Source: Spirochaetaceae bacterium
GTDB taxonomy: Bacteria > Spirochaetota > Spirochaetia > Treponematales > Rectinemataceae
DNA: 64,000 bases
Direction: 5' to 3'
Assembly (NCBI GenBank): GCA_025358255.1
Contig: JANYKC010000019.1
Coordinates: 124,001-188,000, forward strand
Below the pieces are notes generated by a model, which was given only the letters and a program-made list of their open reading frames with translations, did not search any database and was not told where the DNA came from. The translations under genes and the position numbers were made by a program. This document shows, one piece after another, positions 8,033 to 16,881 of this stretch. Every line of letters begins with the position of its first letter. Within the stretch, counting starts at the first letter, position 1.

Positions 8033-9890
8033 CGCCCAGTTCGGAAGGATCCCGGACGGGGCCAGGGGGCCCGGCGACGGGAAGCTTGATCGAAAAACAG
8101 CTGCCTTCACCCGCGACGCTCTCCACCGCGACGCTCCCGCCATGGGCCAGGGCGATGTGGCGCACGATCGCCAGGCCGAGACCGGTGCCCCCGAGCTGCT
8201 TGGAACGTGCCTTGTCCACGCGATAGAAACGCTCGAATATCCGGCTCAGGTCCTTGGCGGGTATGCCTATGCCGTTGTCCGCCACGGCCACGACAATGGC
8301 CTCGCCGGTGCTCCCTGAGTCGACGGCGCTCACTACCACCTTGGAGCCCCGAGGCGAGTATTTCACGGCGTTGTCGAGGAGATTGACGACGGCCTGCACA
8401 AAGAGGCCAGCGTTCACCCTGGCCGCCAGGCCTTCCCGGCAGCTTTGCAGGATCGCGATGCTCTTTTCCTCTGCCTTGGGCAGGACAGCCTCCACCGCCT
8501 CCTCGAGCAGCGCGTCCAATCCGCATACCCGGCATTTGAGCCAGTCGTTCCCTTCTTGCTCAAGACGGGCTAGGGTTAGGAGGTCATCGATGAGGCTTTC
8601 CATCCGCGTCGCGTTGCCCGCCAGGATGCCAAGGAAGCGGCGGGCCTGGACGATGTCCTCGATGGCACCCTCATCAAGGGCTTCCGCGAAGCCCTTGATG
8701 AGGTGGATGGGGGTTCGCAGCTCATGGGAGACATTGGCCACAAAGTCCTTGCGCACGCGCTCGAGCCTGCGAAGGCGGGTGATGTCGTTGAGGACGATCA
8801 CTGCCCCCGCGAGGTCCGTGCCGGCTGTCGCACCGACGCCGCCGCTTCCTTTCAGGGGAGCGACAAAGGCCTGGAACCACCGCTCGCCCTCTCCATAGAG
8901 GGCGAGCTGGGTCTCAAGGCTTTCCCCCCCCGCGATGCAGGCCTCAGCGGCTGATTGGAGTTCCGTGGATCGGGTCAGCTCCAAAAGCGCCAGGCCTTGG
9001 GCTTTTTTTGCGGAAAGCCCGAAGAGAGAAGCGGCCGAGGAGTTCGCCATGCGCACCCGGCAATCGCGGTCGAGGGCGAGCACCGCCTCGGACATGCCGT
9101 CAAGGATGGCGGCGCGCTCGCGACCTTCTGCCTCGGCCTCTCGGACGCGGCGATCAAGTTCCTCGGCCATCGACGCCAGGCCGCGGGCGAGGACTATGAC
9201 TTCCTCGGGCCCATCATCCTGCGGGATGGGGCGCGTACGGTCCCCCATCGCCACGGCGCGCGATGCCTCGGCCAGGAGGCGGAGGGGAAGGGCGATGCGG
9301 CGCGAAAAAAAGGCGGCGGCCAGGAGCGCTGCCAGGGCCGAAAGGAGGACCGCGGCAAGGAGGCCGGCTTGGTGCGGCCTCAAGCGCGCCTCGATGGTCG
9401 GGATATCCGCCGCGATCCTGACGACGCCGAGGATGCGGCCATCGCGCATCGCCGGGGCGGCCGCGTAAAAAAGCTCGCGGTCCGTCGTGGCGGAGCGCCT
9501 GCGCGCGGTCGCCGACCTTCCAGCAAGCGCGGCGGCGATCTCCGGACGCGAAGCATGGTTTTCCATCCCGGCTGCGATGGCCGCCGAATCGGCGATGACC
9601 GCGCCGTCGGCTCGGATGATGGACAGCCGCCATCCCGACTCCTGGCTGACGCGGCGGATCCACGGATCGAGTCCTGTTGCCCGCGCCGGGCCGCCCGGGG
9701 GGGGGGCGGCGAAAGCGCCATCAGGAAGCGCCGATGCGAGGGCGCGGGCTGACGACTCGAGGTCGGAAGCCGTCGACTCGCCATACAGGCTGTCCATCAC
9801 GTTGATCGCGAAGGCGCCGAAAAGCACGGCCGATATGGCGACGACGACCGCCAGGGGCTCGAGTATCCGGGCAAGGAGCTTTCTTGCCAT
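8016..9890 (-). CDS. phoR: PhoR-like sensor histidine kinase
   Basis: A 624-residue membrane kinase. Order: membrane helix at about 11-32, an extracytoplasmic segment of about 140 residues, a second helix at about 172-194, a HAMP linker, a PAS domain, then the HisKA domain with phospho-accepting His in FVANVSHELRTPIH and an HATPase with DNGIGIP and GGTGLGLAI. The start at 9890 is chosen over an upstream in-frame codon because it leaves a 5-nt gap after the phoB stop and opens directly into the first helix. It would phosphorylate PhoB; position after pstCAB-phoU-phoB supports a phosphate-sensing role in which PhoU and Pst control its activity. Confidence 0.92.
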   Translation of the reverse strand: MARKLLARILEPLAVVVAISAVLFGAFAINVMDSLYGESTASDLESSARALASALPDGAFAAPPPGGPARATGLDPWIRRVSQESGWRLSIIRADGAVIADSAAIAAGMENHASRPEIAAALAGRSATARRRSATTDRELFYAAAPAMRDGRILGVVRIAADIPTIEARLRPHQAGLLAAVLLSALAALLAAAFFSRRIALPLRLLAEASRAVAMGDRTRPIPQDDGPEEVIVLARGLASMAEELDRRVREAEAEGRERAAILDGMSEAVLALDRDCRVRMANSSAASLFGLSAKKAQGLALLELTRSTELQSAAEACIAGGESLETQLALYGEGERWFQAFVAPLKGSGGVGATAGTDLAGAVIVLNDITRLRRLERVRKDFVANVSHELRTPIHLIKGFAEALDEGAIEDIVQARRFLGILAGNATRMESLIDDLLTLARLEQEGNDWLKCRVCGLDALLEEAVEAVLPKAEEKSIAILQSCREGLAARVNAGLFVQAVVNLLDNAVKYSPRGSKVVVSAVDSGSTGEAIVVAVADNGIGIPAKDLSRIFERFYRVDKARSKQLGGTGLGLAIVRHIALAHGGSVAVESVAGEGSCFSIKLPVAGPPGPVRDPSELGVIEAL

Positions 9891-9895
9891 GGCCC

Positions 9896-10591
9896 CTAAT
9901 CCTTGAAGCGGTAGCCCACTCCGCGCACCGTCTCGATGCAATCCTCGCCTTCTCCCAGTTTCTTGCGGAGCGAAAGGATCTGGACATCCACGGAGCGGTC
10001 GGTGACGGGGTAATCCCTGCCTTTGACCGCATCGATGATCTGCGAGCGCGAGAACACCCAGCCGGGATTGCGGAGGAGGAACTCGAGGATGGCGAATTCC
10101 GTCGCGGAAAGCTGGATCGCGCGGTCACGATGGAAAGCCTCGTGCCGTCCCGGATCGATCCTGACACTGCCGCGCGAGATCACAGTGGCGTCGCTGGCCA
10201 CCTGGGACGAGAGCTCCGCTTTCCTGCGCAGCGCCGCGCGGATGCGCGCCGCCAGGACCTTGGGGCTGTAGGGCTTGACGACATAATCGTCGGCGCCGAG
10301 CTCGAGTCCGGAAACGATGTCCGATTCCTCGCTGCGGGCCGTGGTCATGATCACGGGAAGCCGCTTCCACGAGGCTTCGGTCTTGATGCGACGGAGAACC
10401 TCGAGGCCGTCGAGGCCGGGGAGCATGATGTCGAGCACGACGCAATCGGGAGGGGTCTTGGCGAGGGAGGCGAGTCCCGCCTCGCCATCCATGGCCACCA
10501 CGAGGTTCCAACCCTCTTTCGCGAAGGAAAAGGAGAGGAGTTCCTGGATCTCAGGGTCGTCTTCGATTATAAGGACAGTCACCCTGGACAT
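9896..10591 (-). CDS. phoB: PhoB-like response regulator
   Basis: A 231-residue OmpR/PhoB-type regulator: receiver domain (acidic pair in IIEDD, phospho-accepting Asp in CVVLDIMLPG, Lys in DYVVKPYSPK) and C-terminal winged helix ending RGVGYRFKD. The ATG at 10591 follows GGAGG with a seven-base spacer, so it is preferred to an upstream TTG. It lies 12 nt after phoU and 5 nt before phoR. It should bind the direct repeats found upstream of pstS, pstC and phoA in this window. Confidence 0.94.
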   Translation of the reverse strand: MSRVTVLIIEDDPEIQELLSFSFAKEGWNLVVAMDGEAGLASLAKTPPDCVVLDIMLPGLDGLEVLRRIKTEASWKRLPVIMTTARSEESDIVSGLELGADDYVVKPYSPKVLAARIRAALRRKAELSSQVASDATVISRGSVRIDPGRHEAFHRDRAIQLSATEFAILEFLLRNPGWVFSRSQIIDAVKGRDYPVTDRSVDVQILSLRKKLGEGEDCIETVRGVGYRFKD

Positions 10592-10603
10592 CGGCAAGCC
10601 TCC

Positions 10604-11263
10604 TTAGTCGTTGAGTTCGACATGGCGGCCTTCGACCATGAAGACCACGGCCTCGCAGACATTGGTCATATGGTCACCGAGTCGTTCGAGGAAGCCGGAT
10701 ACCTTGATGAGACGGGAAGCCCGTTCGACGTCATCGGGGTGTCCCTTCATGAAGGCCAGGGTCTCCTGGACCAAGGCCTTGTGCTCGCGGTCGATACCGT
10801 CGTCCAGGGCGGCCACCCGTCTGGCTTCCTCCGCGTCCCGGTTGAGGTAGGACTGGACCGCCCCGCGCACCATTTCGCTGCCGATCTCGGCCATGCGTTC
10901 CAGGTGGCTTGCCTGGCGGAAGGCCGGCTCGCCTGCGACCTTCTTCACGATCTTGGCAAGATGCACGGCATGGTCGCCTGCCCTTTCTAGGTTGTCCGTC
11001 ACCTTGAAGACCGTGACAAGCTCGCGCAGGTCGCGGGCTACGGGTGCCTGGGTGGCGATGAGGATGGCCACCTGGTCCTCGATCTTCAGCTGCAGGGCAT
11101 TGACTATCTCGTCGTCGGCCTTGATCTCGGCGGCCAGTTCGATATCCTCGGCGCGGAGCGCTTGGAGGGCCTTGCGGAGGTTTTCCTCGACCTTGGTCCC
11201 CATGAGGAGGATATCGTGGTGGAGGCGGTTCATCTCGTCCATGAGCTGCACTCTGTTGGTCAT
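10604..11263 (-). CDS. phoU: Phosphate transport regulator PhoU
   Basis: A 219-residue all-helical protein with the duplicated PhoU domain. Recognisable segments include NLERAGDHAVHLAKIVKK in repeat 1 and FLERLGDHMTNVCEAVVFMV in repeat 2; the E..GDH.. motifs are the metal-binding signatures of the family. The start at 11263 is preceded by AGGGAGG. It lies between pstB and phoB in one operon. PhoU links transport by PstSCAB to inhibition of the PhoR kinase when phosphate is ample. Confidence 0.95.
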   Translation of the reverse strand: MTNRVQLMDEMNRLHHDILLMGTKVEENLRKALQALRAEDIELAAEIKADDEIVNALQLKIEDQVAILIATQAPVARDLRELVTVFKVTDNLERAGDHAVHLAKIVKKVAGEPAFRQASHLERMAEIGSEMVRGAVQSYLNRDAEEARRVAALDDGIDREHKALVQETLAFMKGHPDDVERASRLIKVSGFLERLGDHMTNVCEAVVFMVEGRHVELND

Positions 11264-11280
11264 GTCGCCCTCCCTGGGGT

Positions 11281-12042
11281 TCAGCCGAAGCGGCCGGAGA
11301 TGTAGTTCTCGGTCCGCTCGTCGCGCGGGTTGAAGAAGATGTCCCTGGTCGGCGCGTACTCGACGAGCTCGCCATGGAGGAAGAAACCGGTCCTGTCGGA
11401 GACCCGGCCCGCCTGCTGCATGTTGTGGGTCACGATGACGATAGTATAGCGCCGTTTGAGCTCGTCGAGGAGGGTCTCGATCTTCGCGGTCGAGATGGGG
11501 TCGAGGGCGCTCGTCGGCTCGTCCATGAGGAGGACATCGGGTTCGACGGCGAGGACCCTGGCGATGCACAGGCGCTGCTGCTGGCCGCCCGAGAGGCCGA
11601 GGGCGGGCTTGTGGAGCCTGTCCTTGACCTCATCGAAGAGGGCAGCCTGGACAAGGCTCCGCTCGACGAGGTCGGAAAGCGCCTTCTTGTCCTTGACGCC
11701 GTGGACACGGGGACCGTAGGCGATGTTGTCCCAGATGCTCATCGGGAAGGGATTGGGTTTCTGGAAGACCATGCCCACACGCTTCCTGAGCTCGATCACG
11801 TCCCGGTCGCCGAAGATGTCCTCGCCGTCATAGAGGACGCTGCCCTCGACGCGCACCCCTTCGATGAGGTCGTTCATCCGGTCGAGGACCCTGAGGAAGG
11901 TCGACTTGCCGCAGCCCGAGGGACCGATGAGGGCGGTGATGGTGTTGGGGTCGATCGAGAAGCTCACGTCCTTCAGGGCCTGGGTCTGGCCGTACCAGAG
12001 GTCGAGGTGGCGGACGTCGAACTTGGGGGGGCGTGGATCCAT
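11281..12042 (-). CDS. pstB: Phosphate ABC transporter ATP-binding protein PstB
   Basis: A 253-residue ABC ATPase with Walker [10 protein letters not shown], the PstB-typical [12 protein letters not shown] after the Q-loop, signature LSGGQQQR, Walker [14 protein letters not shown] and switch His in IVTHNMQQA. It powers high-affinity phosphate import with the PstA/PstC permease. It starts 10 nt after the pstA stop and is followed 17 nt later by phoU. Confidence 0.97.
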   Translation of the reverse strand: MDPRPPKFDVRHLDLWYGQTQALKDVSFSIDPNTITALIGPSGCGKSTFLRVLDRMNDLIEGVRVEGSVLYDGEDIFGDRDVIELRKRVGMVFQKPNPFPMSIWDNIAYGPRVHGVKDKKALSDLVERSLVQAALFDEVKDRLHKPALGLSGGQQQRLCIARVLAVEPDVLLMDEPTSALDPISTAKIETLLDELKRRYTIVIVTHNMQQAGRVSDRTGFFLHGELVEYAPTRDIFFNPRDERTENYISGRFG

Positions 12043-12052
12043 TGCGCTTTCC

Positions 12053-13705
12053 TTATGCCGCGGCGTTGCGGCCCATCCTCCCGACGAGGCGCTTGGCCGC
12101 GACGTTGAAGAGGAGGACGATGAGGATGAGGACCGTCGCCGTGGAGAAGGCGCGGTCGAAGGAGATGCCCTCGGCGAAGAGGAGGTAGACGTGGGTGGAG
12201 AGGGCGCGGGCCGAGGAGAAGAGGCCGGTGGCGAGCTTGTAGTCCGAACCCATGGTGAAAAGGAGGGCCGCCGTCTCGCCCACCGCCCGGCCGATGCCGA
12301 GGATGAGGCCGGTGAGGATGCCCGGCGCCGCGGCGGGGAGGACGACCTTGGCTATGGTCTGGAGCTTCGTCGCGCCGAGGGCGAGGGAGCCCTCGCGCAG
12401 GGCCCTCGGGACGGACTTCAGGGCTTCCTCCGAGGTCCGCACGATGGTGGGCAGGATCATGAGGGTCAGGGTGAGGCAGCCCGAGAGGAGGCCGAAGCCG
12501 AAGTGGAGAATGTCTACGAAGAAGAGCATGCCGAAGAGGCCGAAGATGATGGAGGGGATGCCGGCGAGGGTCTCGGTCCCGAGGCGGAGGATGCGGACGA
12601 GGGGCCCTTGCTTCGCGTACTCGATGAGGTAGACCGCGGCCGCCACCCCGAGGGGGGCGGCGATGAGGAGGGTGAGGATGAGCATGGCGAAGGTGTTGAG
12701 GATGATGGTCGAGATGCCGCCGACCCTGCCCGAGAGCCTGGGCTCCTCGACGAGGTAGCGGAGGCTGAGGTTCCAGCCCCTCTCGTGGCCGCGGCGGGTG
12801 AGGGGGGCGAGGGAGGGTGCCTCGCCATTGGCCAGGGCCACCGCCTCCTCGCCGCTCCGCGCGAAGGCGACGAGGTCCTCGGCGAAGGCCAGGCCGACTC
12901 CGCCCTTGGCGCCTGCCAGGGCGGCGAGATAGCCTGCCATGTCGATCGCGGGATTTCCCGCCGGTTTCTGGCCGGCCGCCTTCGCCGCCGCCTCGAGGGG
13001 GGATCCGGCAGGCGGCGCGATGGGCGCCACCGCCAGCTCGGGGCCGCCGAGGGCCGCCCAGGAGGGGACGCCGCCGGAGACCAGGCGGGCGACCTCGACG
13101 TCGTCCATGTCCTCGACCTGGCGGTTCTCGACGAGGGCCATGGCGTCCGCGCTCGCCACGACTGACAGCCGGCGGAGGGAGACCGTCGCGATCCCCGCCA
13201 GGTCGCGCAGCGCCTCGTGGGGAAGGACGGCGATCGAGCCCGGCGTGGTGCGCACCTTTTCGAGCGCCGCCTCGGGGGAGGGGACGAACTCGACGAGGCC
13301 GCCCCAGGCTATGGCCTCCGCCGCGCCTGCGCCGAAAACGAGGTCGCGGGCCGCCGCGCCCTCGGGCGTCGCCGGGTCGACCGCCACGGGGAGGAGGTCG
13401 GTGTCCTCGCCGGAGATCTTGGACCAGTTGATGTATTCGTCGGTGTAGATGCCGAGGAGGACGGGGGCCTCCACGACCTCGAGGGCGGACTCGCGGTTGA
13501 CGACGATGGCGAGGCCCTTGGGGCTGGCTTCCGCGAAGGGCAGGACGGTGGACCGTGTCTCGCGGTCGAAGCGGAGGCCCTTCCAGGCGATGAAGCCGAT
13601 GATGAGGGCGAGGATGGCGATGGTGAGGATGGAGAGGCCGCGGATGGCGGCGAAGGCGGCTTTCTGCTGGAGGATGCGGCGGCCGTGGGACTTCGTGTCA
13701 GGCAC
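12053..13705 (-). CDS. pstA: Phosphate ABC transporter permease PstA, enlarged by two PstS-like segments
   Basis: A 550-residue permease, whereas PstA is often near 280-300. A GTG at 13705, with GAGGGGG six bases upstream, overlaps the pstC stop by 8 nt; an in-frame Ser-rich extension further upstream is only pstC read in another frame. Helix 1 is at about residues 24-43 and the permease core begins near 328 with the transporter loop [16 protein letters not shown]. Between them, residues about 64-300 contain two PstS-like units: GLAIVVN ... [10 protein letters not shown] ... [10 protein letters not shown], and LSVVAS ... SWAALGGPE ... [12 protein letters not shown]. They match GLSVVANK, EITNWKNVGGPD and VTATPGSIGYVGIAFADQV of the pstS in this window. 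The insert is predicted to be periplasmic. Confidence 0.92.
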   Translation of the reverse strand: MPDTKSHGRRILQQKAAFAAIRGLSILTIAILALIIGFIAWKGLRFDRETRSTVLPFAEASPKGLAIVVNRESALEVVEAPVLLGIYTDEYINWSKISGEDTDLLPVAVDPATPEGAAARDLVFGAGAAEAIAWGGLVEFVPSPEAALEKVRTTPGSIAVLPHEALRDLAGIATVSLRRLSVVASADAMALVENRQVEDMDDVEVARLVSGGVPSWAALGGPELAVAPIAPPAGSPLEAAAKAAGQKPAGNPAIDMAGYLAALAGAKGGVGLAFAEDLVAFARSGEEAVALANGEAPSLAPLTRRGHERGWNLSLRYLVEEPRLSGRVGGISTIILNTFAMLILTLLIAAPLGVAAAVYLIEYAKQGPLVRILRLGTETLAGIPSIIFGLFGMLFFVDILHFGFGLLSGCLTLTLMILPTIVRTSEEALKSVPRALREGSLALGATKLQTIAKVVLPAAAPGILTGLILGIGRAVGETAALLFTMGSDYKLATGLFSSARALSTHVYLLFAEGISFDRAFSTATVLILIVLLFNVAAKRLVGRMGRNAAA

Positions 13706-14585
13706 CTGCGGCCCCCTCGACCTGGGAGATCGTGCGCTTGAGGATGAGCTGGACGCCGAGGTTGAGGATGAGGATGAAGGCGAAGAGGACGATGCCCGTC
13801 GCGAAGAGGCTCGTGAGGTGGTCACCCGTCGCGTAGCTCATGTCGGTGATGATGTTCATGGTGAGTGTCCTTACCATGGAGTTGAGACCCGTGGGCATGA
13901 TCGGGGCGTTGCCGCCCACCATGAGGACGGCCATCGTCTCCCCGATCGCCCGGCCCATGCCGAGGATGACGCCGGCGACGATGCCTGACCTGGCGGCGGG
14001 GACGAGGACCTTGCCTATGGTCTGCCACTCGGTGGCGCCGAGGGCCAGGGAGCCTTCCTTGAGCTCGCGGGGCAGGGCGCGGAGGGAGACTTCCGTGACA
14101 TTTATGATGGTCGGGAGGGTCATGATGGCGAGGACGATGGCCGCCGAAAGGACGGAGTAGCCCGAGCCGCCGAAGAGGGTCCGGGAGGCGGCGGAGATCA
14201 CCGCGATCCCGAAGAGGCCATAGATCACGGAGGGGATGCCCGCGAGGAGCTCGACCGCGGAGCGGATGAGTCTCGAGTTTTTCTTCTCCGCCAGCTCGGC
14301 GAGGTAGATGCCGACCGCGAGGCCGACGGGCACCGCGAAGAGGAGGGAGAGCCCCGTCACGGAAAAGGAGCCGACGATGAACGAAAGGATGCCGAAGCGC
14401 GGTGTGGCCGCGGTCGGCGCCCAATCGGTGGAGAAGAGGAACTCCGAGACCTTGACCTTCCCGAAAAGGGGCAGGCCGCTTTGGAAGAGGAAGACGGTGA
14501 TAAGGATGACGGCCAGGACGGAGACGGCAGCGGCCCCGAAAAGCGTCGCCTCGATGGTCTTCTCTAATGCCCGTTGTCGCTTCAC
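13698..14585 (-). CDS. pstC: Phosphate ABC transporter permease PstC
   Basis: A 295-residue inner-membrane permease of standard size with six predicted helices and the conserved loop [19 protein letters not shown], plus GMGRAIGETMAVLMVGG. The start codon is GTG at 14585 behind AAGGAG with a five-base spacer. It pairs with PstA to form the phosphate channel. A putative Pho box and -10 element lie immediately upstream, so this gene probably has its own phosphate-controlled promoter besides any read-through from pstS and the phosphoesterase gene. Confidence 0.96.
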   Translation of the reverse strand: MKRQRALEKTIEATLFGAAAVSVLAVILITVFLFQSGLPLFGKVKVSEFLFSTDWAPTAATPRFGILSFIVGSFSVTGLSLLFAVPVGLAVGIYLAELAEKKNSRLIRSAVELLAGIPSVIYGLFGIAVISAASRTLFGGSGYSVLSAAIVLAIMTLPTIINVTEVSLRALPRELKEGSLALGATEWQTIGKVLVPAARSGIVAGVILGMGRAIGETMAVLMVGGNAPIMPTGLNSMVRTLTMNIITDMSYATGDHLTSLFATGIVLFAFILILNLGVQLILKRTISQVEGAAGA

Positions 14586-14609
14586 TCTGGCTCCTTGTTC
14601 GGTCGCAAT

Positions 14610-14661
14610 CCTATGGGAAAGGCATGAGGAAACGGCGCGGATTGTGTTAGAAAAGGGTTAA
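14610..14661 (-). promoter_or_regulatory. Putative Pho box and -10 element upstream of pstC
   Basis: On the minus strand two 7-bp direct repeats, TTAACCC and CTAACAC, are separated by TTTT (14661 down to 14644), giving 11-bp phasing as in PhoB boxes. CATAGG follows at 14615-14610, about 25 nt before the GTG. The repeats resemble those upstream of pstS and phoA. The distance from the second repeat to CATAGG is 35 nt here and 40 nt at the other two. Seen by eye; PhoB binding is inferred. Confidence 0.5.
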
Positions 14662-14741
14662 TACGTCCTCGTGGAGGGATTCCCCTTCCTTCCGTGAGCC
14701 CTGCCGTCGGGACTCCCCGGAAGGGGCCGCCAGGAGGGGGG

Positions 14742-15866
14742 TCAGTAGGCGACGGAGCCGGCCATGTCGCCCCCATGGCCCTCGCCGAGGAGGTCGATGC
14801 GCGCGAACACCGAATCTATCGAGTCGCGGCGAAGTATATGGCGCCTCCAGGGCGTGCCCTCCAGCCCCTCGCTCACCAGGGCTTCCTGTTCAAGGTATTC
14901 CTTGCTCGCCCCCTCCTCGGCCCAATGCGCGAGGGCGATGCTGGCTTGCCAACCCGCGGTGCCGGCGGCGGGGACCTCGATCTCGATCGCCGTAAAGCCG
15001 CCCTTTCCCGTCGCGCAACCCGTGTTGAAGAGGCAGGGGATCACGAAGTCCCTCTCCTCGTAGATGCCCCGGGCGAGCCCATAGCGCCTTTCCTTGCGCC
15101 TGAGCCCGGCGAATTCCCTGCGCAGCGAAGGCACGCGTTGTGCGATTTCCAAGCGCCGGGCTTCCGTCGCGTCGGGGAATTCGCGGAGGAGGTTTTCCAT
15201 GGTGAAGCGCAGGGAGTCGTACTTGGACATGGACTCGAAAAGGGGCCTGTGGGTATGGCCGGCGATGGTCGCGATCCCGAGTCGCTTCGAGGCCTTGTAG
15301 ATGCGGCTTTCCGCCTTGAAACGCTGGCGCGAATCCTTCGAGATCGAGGTGTTGGCGACCTTGAGCGGCTTGGCGAGGTAGCGCACGACGAAATCGGAGA
15401 GGTAGTTGTATTTCACGAAGAGGCGGGAAGCCTGGTGGCCGTGGAGGCAGAAAAGGCGGCGGCCGCCATGGGTCAGGGAGAGGCCATGGAGGAGCTCGTA
15501 GGGATAGTCGCCTTCGCGCAAGAGGGCAAGGTCATGGTTGCCGACTATCTTGCGGAGCGAGCCCTTCGCGGCGAAGGCGTCGAAGACGGCGTAGAGGGGC
15601 TGCCAGGCCCGCTTGATCGCGGCGAGCTTGAACTTCTGCAACTCCTCGATGTCCCCTCCGAGGACCAGTCTCCAGCCCTCCTCGAGATAGCGCTCCCTGA
15701 GGACGCCACGGATGAGGGCGCGGTTCTTGACAAGGTCGTCCCGGGACCCGCCGTCCCCCATGTGGAGGTCCGAGATGACCACGGTCTTCGACCCCGGCAA
15801 GAGCTCCTCGGTGGGGCAGGCCTCCATGAGGCCCGTGAAGGAACGGAGGAAATCCTGGAATCTCAT
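14742..15866 (-). CDS. Calcineurin-like metallophosphoesterase in the pst locus
   Basis: A 374-residue cytoplasmic protein with the metallophosphoesterase motifs in order: VVISDLHMGDGG, LVLGGDIEEL, KIVGNHDLAL, FCLHGHQ and ATIAGHTHRP. These supply the two-metal site. The substrate is not evident; UDP-diacylglucosamine hydrolase-like, nucleotide or phosphodiester substrates are all possible. It lies between pstS and pstC on the same strand, and a GC-rich hairpin separates it from pstS, so it is likely induced with the Pho regulon but at a lower level than PstS. The start at 15866 lies behind GGAGG(C) with a short spacer. Confidence 0.85.
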   Translation of the reverse strand: MRFQDFLRSFTGLMEACPTEELLPGSKTVVISDLHMGDGGSRDDLVKNRALIRGVLRERYLEEGWRLVLGGDIEELQKFKLAAIKRAWQPLYAVFDAFAAKGSLRKIVGNHDLALLREGDYPYELLHGLSLTHGGRRLFCLHGHQASRLFVKYNYLSDFVVRYLAKPLKVANTSISKDSRQRFKAESRIYKASKRLGIATIAGHTHRPLFESMSKYDSLRFTMENLLREFPDATEARRLEIAQRVPSLRREFAGLRRKERRYGLARGIYEERDFVIPCLFNTGCATGKGGFTAIEIEVPAAGTAGWQASIALAHWAEEGASKEYLEQEALVSEGLEGTPWRRHILRRDSIDSVFARIDLLGEGHGGDMAGSVAY

Positions 15867-15886
15867 CGGCGCCTCCTGGAGGAAGG

Positions 15887-15910
15887 TAAAGGCCGCCCTG
15901 CCGGGCGGCC
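15887..15910 (-). terminator. Hairpin between pstS and the phosphoesterase gene (attenuator-like)
   Basis: A perfect 8-bp GC stem with a 4-base loop (15891-15898 paired with 15903-15910) lies 20 nt after the pstS stop. On the minus strand it is followed by TTTACCTT, a weak U-tract. It probably reduces transcription into the downstream genes or protects the pstS message 3' end, giving excess PstS over the membrane components. Confidence 0.65.
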
Positions 15911-15930
15911 CGTCTACAATGGGCTGGTCC

Positions 15931-16770
15931 TTATTTCTTCACGAGGGGGATGAAGTCGGCGGACTTCACGATGGCCTGGCCCTTGGCGGAGAGGATGAAG
16001 TCGATGAAGGCCTTCTCGACGGAGCCGGCGACCGGAGCGCCCTTCGTCACGGCGTAGAGGTAGCGGGAACCCGCGTACTTCTTGGCGATGACATTGGCGA
16101 CCGTGGGTGCGACGCCGTCGACCATAAGCTCGCGGCCACCGGCCTTGATGACCTGGTCGGCGAAGGCGATGCCGACATAACCGATGGAGCCGGGGGTGGC
16201 GGTGACCTTGGCGGCGACCTCGCCGTTCTCCTTGGTGACAATGGCGTCCTTCGTGAAGGCGCTTGTCCTGTCAACGTAGAAGGACTTGAGGAAGATGTCA
16301 TAGAAGGAGGCGAAGGTGCCTGAGGACTCGTCGCGGTTGACGACGACTATCCTCATGTCCGGCCCGCCCACGTTTTTCCAGTTGGTGATCTCGCCGTGGA
16401 AGATCTTGGCCAGGTTGGCCTTGGTGAGGTTGGCGAGCTTGACGTTCTTGTTGGCGACGACGGAAAGGCCGTCCATGGCGATGGGGGTGGCCACGGCGCC
16501 GGCGGCGATCTGGTCGGCGTTGAGCTCGGCGGAGGATCCGGCGAGGCTGTACTGGCCGGCGAGGAGGGACTTGACGCCGGCGCCGGAGCCGGTGAGCTCG
16601 TAGGAGGCCTTGACGCCCGGGTTGTCCTTCAAGAACTGCTCGAGGGCCTGCTGGGCGATGGGACCCACGGTGGTGGAGCCACCCCAGGTGAAGGTGCCGG
16701 AGAGGGTCTGGGCGAAGGCTCCGGCAAGGGCGATGGCGGCGACAAGGCAGAGTGCAAGGATCTTCTTCAT
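15931..16770 (-). CDS. pstS: Phosphate-binding periplasmic protein PstS
   Basis: A 279-residue phosphate-binding protein. The start at 16770 follows GGGAGGA with a six-base spacer and gives a classical signal peptide ending AGAFA-Q, with no lipobox Cys, so the mature protein should be soluble in a periplasm. Ligand-binding loops are visible: GSTTVGPI, ELTGSGAGVKSL and VNRDESSGTF. It is the first gene of the pst region and is preceded by a putative Pho box. Confidence 0.96.
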   Translation of the reverse strand: MKKILALCLVAAIALAGAFAQTLSGTFTWGGSTTVGPIAQQALEQFLKDNPGVKASYELTGSGAGVKSLLAGQYSLAGSSAELNADQIAAGAVATPIAMDGLSVVANKNVKLANLTKANLAKIFHGEITNWKNVGGPDMRIVVVNRDESSGTFASFYDIFLKSFYVDRTSAFTKDAIVTKENGEVAAKVTATPGSIGYVGIAFADQVIKAGGRELMVDGVAPTVANVIAKKYAGSRYLYAVTKGAPVAGSVEKAFIDFILSAKGQAIVKSADFIPLVKK

Positions 16771-16824
16771 GGCGAATCCTCCCAATGGAATCCGGTTTCG
16801 ACGTCGCTCGGTCAGGAGCTTGGG

Positions 16825-16881
16825 CCTATGGTAGGGACCCCTTGTCAGCAAATGGCTTGCGTTTCGTTAGCCTTTCGTGAA
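16825..16881 (-). promoter_or_regulatory. Putative Pho box and -10 element upstream of pstS
   Basis: On the minus strand TTCACGA and CTAACGA are separated by AAGG (16881 down to 16864), followed in the same 11-bp phase by CAAGCCA and CTGACAA. CATAGG is at 16830-16825, exactly 40 nt after the start of the second repeat, the same spacing as upstream of phoA. This would leave a leader of about 50 nt before the pstS ATG. Confidence 0.55.

Noticed and set aside
11264-11569. N-terminal extension of PhoU
   Set aside because: It is pstB read out of frame; AGGGAGG precedes the ATG at 11263.
13706-13825. Ser-rich N-terminal extension of PstA
   Set aside because: It is pstC sequence read in another frame; a GTG with a good ribosome-binding site starts the real protein at 13705.
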